Shown here in pieces: positions 55,321 through 64,000 of a stretch of 64,000 nt of DNA. The first letter of the stretch is position 1, and every line of letters begins with the position of its first letter. Below the pieces are notes generated by a model that was not told the DNA's origin, did no database searches, and saw only the letters and a list, made by a program, of their open reading frames with translations. A program made the position numbers and the translations under genes. The DNA is from Roridomyces roridus (taxonomy: Eukaryota; Basidiomycota; Agaricomycetes; Agaricales; Mycenaceae): assembly GCA_029378245.1 (NCBI GenBank), contig JARKIF010000004.1:1364001-1428000 (forward strand), written 5' to 3'.

Positions 55321-55329
55321 CACGTGATC
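55321..55329 (+). promoter_or_regulatory. CACGTGATC motif upstream of MYND-4
   Basis: Starts 29 bp before the ATG at 55350, exactly as in MYND-3. Confidence 0.6.
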
Positions 55330-55349
55330 GATACTCTTCTCTCTTGACC

Positions 55350-56765
55350 ATGTTGCCACGCACAGAACTGCTGGGCCTCCTCCGCTCGCTGAACGTAGAC
55401 CTGCCTCGAAAGACAAAGCTTTCCGACCAAGAACTCGACGAACGCCTCTCCCACACTCTTGACTCGGCCCAGTACATCAGTCGCGTCGTGCCCAATCCTC
55501 CTCTCGATCCAAATGCCTACCCATCGTGGCTTCGCGACAGCTCGAATCAGCCTTTGCTTGGAAAGGCCCTCCAGAGACACAACAACCTGGAGGCCATGAT
55601 TGATATGAAGAGTAGCGTCCTCGGAGTTGCCAACCCTCTCTTTGCGCTGAGCAGTCCCGCGATGGTTTTGAGGCAGGTTGTGATGGCGGTTGGGGATGGT
55701 TGGGACAATGGCACGCGCTGCATGCTGTTTCAAGATAAGGACAAGAAGTCTGGGATTTGTATCAAGATGAGTGACTTCCCCGCAGGCCATTCGTCTGCCC
55801 TTTTTTTTTGCGATGCGACAACCGGGCGGGTGTAGGTACTCGAAGTCAAGAAATTCGACAACAATACCCCGATTTTGCTCGTGGTGTTTCAGTCTAGTTT
55901 GCGGGGCGAGCTCGCGGAGACCGCTCAGGCATATGTAACGGTGGCGGAGGAAGAACAACATATGCTTCTGCGCATCCTCTACGCGAACAGCAATCGTCTT
56001 GCGTCGTCGTACAAACCCAAACGCGCAGCCGCTGAAGCTTCATCCACGTTATCGTTCCTGATTCCTGTTGGGTCAGTGCACCTTCGATTAGCCACCTGTC
56101 CGCTCACGTATCTCAGGCCGCTGGAGGCCGACGATATAGTGAAATACAACGCCAATGACGGCTGTTTGGTCTGCGGAGCCCCCGCTGTACAGCAGTGCTC
56201 GCGATGCCGTTCAATCAAGTACTGCGATTCAGGCGAGTTCCTTCACCTCGAAGTCAATGTCATTCCTCACCCCCGCGAAACAGCTTGTCAACAAGAAGAC
56301 TGGAAAATCCACCGCCCCGTCTGCAACTCGGTTCAAACCGGCAACTGGACGTCGATCACCTTCCGACGCGTCGACAGACCTGTGCCCGGGGTGCACCGCT
56401 TGAAGATTTTAGATATCACTCACCACGAGGACGTCATACAGCGACGCCGAGCAATGCTTGATAGTTGCAAGACAGTTCCGCCAGTAGTGAACACGCACGG
56501 AGTGACGCCGTTCATCGTCAAGATACACGTCCCCTTCGTCCGCTTGATTGAAAATGAGGATGCCATGGTGTTGGACGAGAAGCGGACTTTTGAAGTCTCG
56601 GTGGAGCGCTCGGCGTCCGGCGATCCGAGCAAGTTTGACAAGCTTGTGCAAGTTGTGAGGAAGAGCACTGCCGAGGTCGGAATGTTTTTGTATGCGATTC
56701 GTACGGGGGATTGGACGATTGACCTTTGCCTGGATAGTTTTCCCGATCAGGACCAGACGTGGTAG
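55350..56765 (+). CDS. MYND zinc-finger protein, paralog 4
   Basis: It starts MLPRTELLGLLRSL at 55350, then NVDLPRKTKLSDQELDERL. An intron near 55772-55835 precedes VLEVKKFDNNTPILLVV, and another near 56072-56116 precedes the finger: CLVCGAP, QCSRCRSIKYCDS, ACQQEDW, HRPVC. The intron inside the finger starts GCGAGT (GC donor). It is 51 nt with no stop, so if it is retained the frame stays open and 17 residues are added inside the finger. The end is IRTGDWTIDLCLDSFPDQDQTW, stop 56763-56765. Closest to MYND-3 and to fragment 5. Confidence 0.86.
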
Positions 56766-56864
56766 GAACTTGCGTGCCTATTGTAATGAATTTCTTTCTT
56801 GTACAGCGTTGAAAGCTAAATGCTACGCGGGACTCAACGCAAAACACAATTTCGTGTTCCGACT

Positions 56865-58233
56865 TTACATCTTCCAGAATCTGTACCCGACAAGAACAAT
56901 CATGGCCACGATGAGCCAGAGCGACTTTTCGAATAACGGCCTCATTTGCCTCACAACAAGTGTGGTGTCGCGCACATTGCTAGTAGACAAAATATCAGCC
57001 AAGATCACGACAAGGAGGAATATACCAGACATCTTGACCCGCGCGATACGGTCATTGATCATTTTGTAGGTCCCTTGGTCGAGACTCTCTCTTTCCACCC
57101 GCAGGACCGGGCCCGTAGCGTCTGGAAGGAGCCAAGAGCAGCCATTCGTGCTTTCGTCGGGATCGGTCGCTGCGCAGAAGATAGTTTGGGAGATGCGGCG
57201 AACGGTAAGAAGCTCTGAGCCCCTCAGGAAAAATCGAGCAGAGGCGGATAGAATCTGAGTATCTATGTGGAGGACCCTTTGAGTCGATGAGTGGATGGAG
57301 GAAACAAAGAGTCCGCACCTGCCCACACTGGGTCAACACATGCAATCCGGATATTATCCCGTTTGACGAGGGGGTAGAGCGAGCGCATGAGACCCCGGAT
57401 GGCGAACTTGGATGTGGTGTACATTGAAGTGAGCGGTATCGCCTCCCAAGATGCTGGAAATCCAATCAATTTTATGCCGATGTCAGTGTTTACTTAGACC
57501 ACTGACCCATCGAGCCTATGAGAACGAGGGCCTTCCAATCGTCTGGTTTGCTTCGAGTGCTTCTCAAATAGTGAAGCCCAAGGTGCACAGCTGCCAACAC
57601 GAATGAGCCTCGATGAATTTCAAGCAGGAGTTGAACCGACTGCGAATTGCGCCGATTAAATTGATTTGCAACGTGAGCATGTCCGGCGGGAGTGGTTTAC
57701 CGTCCCGATAGTTCAGGATGCCAGTAAAATCGGTGCTGTGCTCGGAGATGCCGGCCGCTGGGACCACAACGTCCACAGCACCAAAGTGGGCGATCGCTTG
57801 TTCGAAAAGAGCTACCTGATCGTCCCATTCGAGAACATTGCATCGCACATGCATGGCGCTGCTATGAGGATGTCAGAATATTATAATTCCCCTGTTAAAA
57901 ATGAGTGAGACATCCCTCGGACCTCCTCGTTCATTAATCTCTTCCACGACTTTACTGGCCGCCTCAGAATCGAGGTCGCCGATAACAATTTTGGCGCTGT
58001 ACCACCGGGAACTCAGCCTCAGGAAGCGGAACTAGGATATGATACTTGCCCGTATTGTGCGCACAGAATGGCCGTGTCCCGACCTATTCCGTTGGCTCCA
58101 CCTCAATTTCCACAAGTTCAGAGAAGCCGCAGCGGTAGGTGGGACTCGTCTCACCAGTGAGGACAACAACTTTCCCTTTAATCCTCTCTGCATACTTCAA
58201 CATCTCTCCGTCTGCAATCTCAGCGGTGGCCAT
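56865..58233 (-). CDS. Short-chain dehydrogenase, HPGD-like (block B, intact)
   Basis: NAD-dependent SDR resembling 15-hydroxyprostaglandin dehydrogenase. Start MATAEIADGEMLKYAERIKGK at 58233. The cofactor loop (LTGGANGIGRDT) forms across the first intron. The second intron has the donor GCAAGT, a GC-AG type, and joins CAQYG to AKIVIGDLDSEAA. Then VVVPAAGISE (NNAG equivalent), INLIGAI, the catalytic Ser in LIGSM and YTTSK. The C-terminal part (SARFFLRGSELLTV..DESTNGCSWLLPDATGPVL) fits the subfamily. It ends with two extra hydrophobic helices (IFLLVVILADIL; LWLIVAMIVLVGYRFW), suggesting membrane anchoring. It is convergent with MYND-4. Confidence 0.78.
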
Positions 58234-58567
58234 TGGGAGGTGTAGTGTAGGAGAGAGAGAGAGGGTGGCTAAGGGCAGGCGTGAGGGATGTCAATTAGTA
58301 TGAAAGAGACCCTTGATCGACTGGTAAGTGTTGAATTCAACAGGAACGGACAGGGTTGAAATGACGTTGATCCGCGCGCGCTGTCGCCGCTTATGCCGTC
58401 TTGTATGTTTCAGCCAGGCCGGCCCGTCGTGGGGACGCCGAATTAACCGTTCTTGTATGTTCAACCAGCGCCAGAGGTGCCTAATATCAGCAAATGAATT
58501 CACGGCGTAAACGGACCATGGTATTATGCCACAATAGTGCGCAAACGTACACACAGTACGGCAGAAA
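58234..58567. other. Spacer between HPGD-like SDR and MFS-3
   Basis: About 330 bp with a GA-rich microsatellite (gagagagaga near 58248-58262). It is the SDR promoter and MFS-3 3' flank. No gene seen. Confidence 0.4.
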
Positions 58568-59967
58568 TCAAGCGGCGACCTCATCCTTCTCCTTCACGTC
58601 CACATCCACCCTTCCCCAATTGGAATCGACCGACGTATGCAAGGGATGGTGTTTCATCAAAAGACTGGCTACCAGCCCCAGACCAGCTATGCCGGCCAGT
58701 ACGTTCCACAGAACCTGGAGCGACCCGGCAAAGGCATGTCGGACTTGATCTTTCAGCGGCTGCGGTAGATTTCTGATCGACGGAATGACTTCAAAGGCAA
58801 TTTGCGTGTGCGTTCCACCGGGGAATTGGGTGAGAAAGGTGGAAGGAAGTCGTTTGACGAGTTGGTTTTGGAGGACCGTACCGCCGATGGTGATGCCCCA
58901 GATCTACAGGTCCATTCATGAGTCTGCGTATGACGAAGAGCATAGTTACGCACCGACGCGAAATTTCGAACAAAAGTGAAAAAGGCCAATGCAGCGGTGC
59001 TCTGATACACTGGGATGGGAGCTAGAACGGGAAAGTACGAGGCGACGTAGATGGTTCCCATTCCAACCCCGACGAGCGCTTGAAAGCCATAACACATAGA
59101 ACGACTCGAGTTCTCATCGAGCGTCCCAAGAAGGGCACAACCGACGATTATCAAGATCCAACCAAACCACATTGGCTGACGGTATCGTGAGATTCTTTGG
59201 ATAATCACACTAGCGACGACGCTTGCTGGGCTGATGGTGTAAGACAGCCCGAAGCTGTCCACGCCCGCTGCTGTTGGCCCAGCGTCCTTGCACGCTTGGA
59301 AATACACCGATATCCAATCTGTACAATCTGAATCAGTCCGAGAGATCGACGATATGAAAGAGAAGATTACAAGAGATACAAACCAGAACAATTCCATTGA
59401 AATAGTTTTGTGCATATCCACTCAATGCAGTTCGACTCGCCAGCAGAGAAATCGGAACCTGGTCGCGGTGAGTATAGTTTATTGGGAGATTTCAACCTAT
59501 AGCTACAATTGGGAATTCAGAGACAAAAGCTTCGTATGCGAGGAACCCAAAGAGCCCAAGTATCCCAAGAATCAAGGGAACCAACACCTTCGCTGATGAC
59601 CAGGGGAATTGTATCCCAGCCCAAGAGAGAGCAATCACAATCGAGGTCGTCGATGCTACGATAATCAAGTTGCCGCTGACAACCAGTTAGAAGTGGAGTT
59701 CAAGAAGAAGGTTGAACGACCCACATCCAGTCTATTTGTTTCAACTTTTCGTGTAGAGGCGTGTTGGGTTTCTTCAAACAGAGGAATACGGCCAGGAGAG
59801 CCGCAACTAGACCGCAAATGAAGAGGTTAAAATAGAATAACCATCTCCAATGGCCTCGTTCAGCAAGTGAGCCACCGATCACAGGACCACTACCCCCGCC
59901 GATGCCAAAAGCCCTGCGAACGGGTCAGAATTTTTAGGGATGGTCTGAAATCGACTCACAGAGCCAT
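58568..59967 (-). pseudogene. MFS transporter 3, N-terminally truncated (block B)
   Basis: The C-terminal two thirds match MFS-2: GIGGGSGPVIGGSLAERGHW, KQIDWM, PISLLASRTALSGYAQNYFNGIV, WISVYFQACKDAGPTAAGVDSFG, then LPQPLKDQVRHAFAGSL and a C-terminal KEKDEVAA tail (stop 58568-58570). Homology starts abruptly at the ATGGCTCTG of the GIMAL exon (about 59967). The first helices, about 150 residues, are missing and unrelated sequence follows. The remaining exons appear unbroken. Confidence 0.82.
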
Positions 59968-60324
59968 ACACTGTGGGAAGTAAAAGCAGTTGACCCAACT
60001 GCCAAGCAGTTGTTCAGGCTTTTGGGGCAGTTGGAGGGATTGCCTCGAGCCGAATTTTTCCAATTGCCCTCTGGAGGCAGTCAGGCTGACTGCTTCGTCA
60101 AGCAGTCAAGACCGAAGCAATCCGGTCGACCGCCTGATCATGTTCGCAGTTCTGATTTGATCACTTCCTGCCTACTTACACACCATCATTTGACCATCGC
60201 CTATCACAGAGCAATCACGGATCAAACTCTTCGCACCAGCGCCTGTGTTCCGGTCAAACCACGGTGACCATTTGGTGACCATAAGTGACTCATGTACTTA
60301 TGCTCACGCAGCCCACCACCAATT
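59968..60324. other. Breakpoint region with short self-complementary repeats
   Basis: Next to the MFS-3 truncation. AAGCAGTTG/CAACTGCC and CAAGCAGT/ACTGCTT words recur on both strands between 59984 and 60110. This may be the edge of a decayed repeat; no gene or target duplication was found. Confidence 0.4.
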
Positions 60325-61432
60325 ATGCCCACCGTCACGCAACCCACCACCATTGACTTGTCTCGTTACCAACACCCTCTGCACGCTCCTCCCTCGGGTT
60401 CTCTTGCTCCGCCTCCAAGTCTCGCGACTCGCTCACACTTTCTTGAGCTTAGGCCGCAGCCTGCCATCTCGGCTCTCACCCAAAATCCGCGAAGCAAACC
60501 GAAGGCCAGGATCCTGTCCCTCCTCTCGCAAGAAGGTATTTTCCATTGCCCGATGAACTCGTTGAAAAGATTCTAATTTCTGCGTCTTTTTGAGCAGGAC
60601 AGCAAGCTCGTTGACTCCGGTACTGAGGCGAGATTTGCGTCGGCATCAAGAACGCGCATGCGTCGGAACGTCTATGGGAACTTGAAATCGAGCGTGGCTT
60701 GCAGCAAGTCCTCAATGCAACAAAAATTCAGTCCACAATTTTGGTCCCCAATTGCAAGCTTAAGAAGGACATTCTCCGCCTCTGGAGCCACAAGAGCAAG
60801 CTCACCGCGTCCGGCGTATGAGATTCGTTCATGGTGTCTACCGACTAGAAGCTTGCTGCTTTCAGTGTAGCGCGGCGCGCCGACAAAGTTCAAATTCCCC
60901 CGGAGCTTCACCATACTGTTGCTCATTCGAATAGACCTCGATCTGGAGTCGCTCGAGGAAGCCTTGGTTGAGCCATGGTGGAGAGAGACAACAGTAGTAA
61001 GTACAGTCTTCACTGTCATGATCACAATGGCGACGAGGACGAGGTCTTTCATTCAATCCACCGCACGGAAGCAGCGGGAGCTCGAGGTAACCCTTCTCTC
61101 TAGGCCCTAGTCTCCCACAGTCAGAGTCTAACAAACACCAAAATTTGGATAGTCGAAATTTTTAGGTGCTTGTATAGACCCTTCTCCTTGAAGTTCTTCC
61201 CTCCACCGTCTGGCTTCAATCATATCTACAGGGCAAGCTCGAGAGGGTAGACTCCAACGTGAAGGTCTCGGTGGTGAGTCCCGTTTCCATCAGTTCATTC
61301 AATGTGACTGAGTTTAGAAGCAGGAAACTGTGTCGAAGGGGGCGGAGGTAAAGACTAAGTCGTACCCGGTACGCACACTCGTCCGGCGTTTCTGATGCCA
61401 TCTGACTCCAGGTCCCCAGCAGCCTCGCATGA
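60325..61432 (+). CDS. Putative multi-exon gene of unknown function
   Basis: Start MPTVTQPTTIDLSRYQHPL. Joining GT-AG sites gives continuous frame: LLSQE + GEICVGIKNAHASERLWELEIE (acceptor about 60627), ILRLWSHKSKLTASG + RGAPTKFKFPRSFTILLLIRID (acceptor about 60870), ARKQRELE + GKLERVDSNVKVSV + QETVSKGAEVKTKSYP + VPSSLA and a stop at 61430-61432. The last three introns are all phase 0. The middle exon looks helical and charged. No domain is recognised. The coherent splicing supports a real gene, but the start and one donor are uncertain. Confidence 0.42.
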
Positions 61433-64000
61433 ATACTCGCTCCTCAACGCGGAACCAGAAAAAATAGACGAAGTTATTGCTCGATCGTGTTTAAGTATTC
61501 TTGCTGATTGTATTACCTGTAAATATGCGAATGGCACTGTTATTTAAGCTTCATGGGATTCTTAAATTGAGATCCCGGGCATGGAGTACTCCGGCGACAA
61601 CAACGCACTCTGCTGTACTACTTTGAACATCGAGTTTGGATCAAGTCTGGCTTGGGGACAGTCAGGCCCGGCTGGCTAAGCAAAATTGAACGTTCCCAGT
61701 GGACGCAGGATCACACAGCTCATTGGTGGAAACCTGAAAAGGCACTGCTGAATGTGGGGCGACGCTGGTTCACCGAGCAGCCAACAAGGAGTGCAGCCAT
61801 CAGACGCCAAACACGGCGTAAACAACGCGATCGCTTCTCTTCGACTCCACCGATCCCTTGCTCCTCACCTCCGCACACGCGTCAACTCCCTCGGAAACTA
61901 TTTTAATCGACTCTAACCATCCACTGGATGTCCCTAAGCCCCTTTCCCACCGGCTCAGACCTCGAAACACGCGTCCCACGGCCGATCTTTGTTCTCAGCA
62001 AAGAGGGCGCCTCAGACGCGAACAGATGGATACGGCGGCGCAGTTTAGGTATCTGGAGACGGTGTGTGGACCATATTACCTGGTGGATACCGTTTCGGCG
62101 CTCACTAACCGTCTTCGAAGAGCATCATTGCTTCCCTCGGATCTGACGTCCCAAATCTGACCCTGCAAGCAAGACGTCGGTCTGGTCCATGCCCCGTGAG
62201 TCAACCGCATCCTCTGATACCGCATCCTCTCCCTTTTTTATTGTCGCTGATTCGCTTTCGTCGTACACTGGGCCATGCACAGACCCTCGATGTCAGCGCG
62301 TTGAAGCGGCTCTGCTTGGGACATTCAACGCCCTTTTCTCGCTCCTGAATCTTACCCTGGCGCTCAACATCACTCTCTGTCCGCCGGCGACAAGTGAAGA
62401 TCAGGATGAAGACCGCCAATCGACACGGCGCCTGGACTTGCACTGCGACCTCCTTCGCCTCGTTGACATCCCGCGCTCGGAAGGCCACGGGCCCGCCGTG
62501 TGACGTGCTCGTCTACGTGCACCGACGGACCCTGCGAATGTGGCCGAGACAGTGGTGAAGCAGACGACCATGGGTACGAGGGGTGAATGGATTCATACAG
62601 GAGGTGAGTAATCCTTGTTTCTACCTCTCATCTTCAGACCCAAACGGATTTGGCCACCCACGGCACCGCGCTCGCCCCTCCGGAATCCGTGTTGCTGCGA
62701 CGCATCCGCTATGCATGAGCTGCATACGTACGTCCCTTTGTTCTTTCCGCCCTCATCCTTTTTCCAGAGTCAGCGTCGCCTGCTACACCCGTATCAACTC
62801 TCCCTCCGTCCCATCTCTCCTCGCTCCGGCGCATCTCACTCGCAGCGCTAGTCTGGTCCACCGCAAGCTGCACGCACGGATTATGTACATTGGCAAGTCG
62901 AGGACTACTCGACTCGGCTAATGCTCTCATTCCCTCCGCCCTCCACGCACCCTGTCGCGTTTTTATCCCCACGCTGACGTCCCCCTCTTCGCTCCTCGGC
63001 GCCTTTCACCGCCTCCGCGCTCGACCACGTTGATTCTTTCGGAGGCCATTTTTTGTCAAGATCTTCAGGTTCTTGGGCTCGCCGCGGGCAAATCCTGGGC
63101 GTCTACTCGTGCCAGTGTTGTCCTCGGCGATACATATTATTCCATTTCACAACCCAGTTGTTCGTCTTCCGTGCTGACTACGGGCACGCTCGCGGCGTAG
63201 CAGCCTGTAGTCTCTCACGCCAGGGGTGCCTGCGCAGCGGTGAGTTTGGTCTCAGTCTATTTTCCTCTTGCTGATGCTCCTTTCGTACGCCCCGCATCGT
63301 GTTCAGGCTTTGTTGATACCGGTGCGTTGCTCTCTTGTTCTTGACTCATATTTTTGCAGACAGTCGTTCGGCCGTGCTTCCACTCGAGTACGGCAAATTT
63401 GAATTCCGGCGGGTGCCTTTCCACATATCCGCCCCCAGTGGTACTTTTGCTCAACGGTGTCTTCACAGGATCTATCTCACCTTCGCGCCCCTTGCTCGCT
63501 CCGCTCTTGACATTCACGACGACCGTGGTGAGCATTCTCATTCCTCTTGCGCGGAATCATATCAAGTATTGCGTGCACTCGGGTTGATACAGGGCTTTAC
63601 CAATTTCGCCAATGTGTGTTTCACTTCAAGGCGCCGCGAACCCTTGCTGAAATCCCTTCCTTGTGCGATGCTGTTTGGTTCGTCGAGTATTTGATATCTC
63701 CGTGTTTTTTGCCACCTTCGCTGACATTCATTTTCAGTGGTGCTCAAGCTGAATTCTGCAGCAAGTCCGCCTGTTCGGTGTCAACTCTCTACTGAACATA
63801 TCACCTGTGGCATCTCAAACTCGATGGTCGACTTCTCGATTCCGTGATACTGCGGCGCGGTAAGTCCAGTCTAGCTGATCTACATAGGACCTGCACCCAT
63901 GTTATGGCTCTCAGGACTGCCCAGGGGTGTGGTACTCGAGGAGCGCGACATCGCGAGGCAAGTTCCGCGGCGGCGTTGATGTACTTAGATTGTATGTATT
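61433..64000. other. Unassigned right end, mostly decayed or unrecognised
   Basis: Several short plus-strand frames exist (for example at 61652-61906, 62189-62503 and 63335-63694), with intron-like pyrimidine tracts and AG acceptors. None forms a family I recognise. A frame at about 63375-63480 reads LEYGKFEFRRVPFHISAPSG and then TFAQ, resembling the reverse-transcriptase block of Ty3/Gypsy elements. The window ends without a clear gene boundary. Confidence 0.4.

Noticed and set aside
58020..58233. HPGD-like SDR as 5'-truncated pseudogene
   Set aside because: At first the cofactor loop seemed missing, but two upstream exons (MATAEIADGE and GANGIGRDT) join in frame through short introns, so the gene is complete.
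30431..59967. Secondary-metabolite biosynthetic gene cluster
   Set aside because: Tailoring enzymes and transporters are present, but no backbone synthase was found in the window.

Overview
The window is nuclear DNA of a filamentous basidiomycete, most likely an Agaricomycete. Genes are dense and mostly split by introns of about 45-60 nt. The protein families fit this group: Argonaute, leucine-rich F-box proteins, DUF6533 membrane proteins, MYND-finger paralogs, P450s and MFS permeases. I see no rRNA, tRNA, CRISPR array or prokaryotic operon.

Layout: 1-26.8 kb is an ordinary housekeeping arm. It holds a 5'-truncated Argonaute, a BAHD-like acyltransferase, a conserved fungal protein, an S9 serine peptidase, two F-box genes, a mitochondrial carrier, a divergent MTO1/DPH3 pair, an EOS1-like gene and STE24. 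From 26.8 kb to about 60 kb the DNA is an accessory, duplicated and transposon-rich region. It has four full MYND-finger paralogs plus two fragments, three related MFS transporters, a P450, two kinds of short-chain dehydrogenase, two DUF6533 genes and a pair of unknown proteins. It also has an intronless Gfo/Idh/MocA oxidoreductase. The last 4 kb hold one plausible multi-exon gene and decayed sequence.

Two structures stand out. First, about 39.5-49.7 kb (block A) and 50.4-60.0 kb (block B) are tandem copies of one gene set: DUF6533, AYR1-like SDR, unknown protein, MYND, HPGD-like SDR and MFS. In each pair one member looks intact and the other is broken. A keeps the AYR1-like SDR and the MFS; B keeps DUF6533, the unknown protein, MYND and the HPGD-like SDR. 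Each block also carries a private oxidoreductase (P450 in A, Gfo/Idh/MocA in B). Second, MFS-1 (30.4-36.8 kb) is split in its first exon by nested transposons: a DNA element with 63-bp terminal inverted repeats and a GTTGG target duplication, a young Copia-like LTR element inside its left end, and a further element with 62-bp perfect inverted repeats inside its body. The insertion boundaries read as an in-frame GTATGT...AG intron.

The MYND copies share a promoter-proximal CACGTGATC motif. A fragment of a MYND gene start carrying this motif lies directly upstream of the Gfo/Idh/MocA gene, so that gene appears to use a borrowed leader. All identifications come from reading the sequence and from family knowledge; no database search was run.
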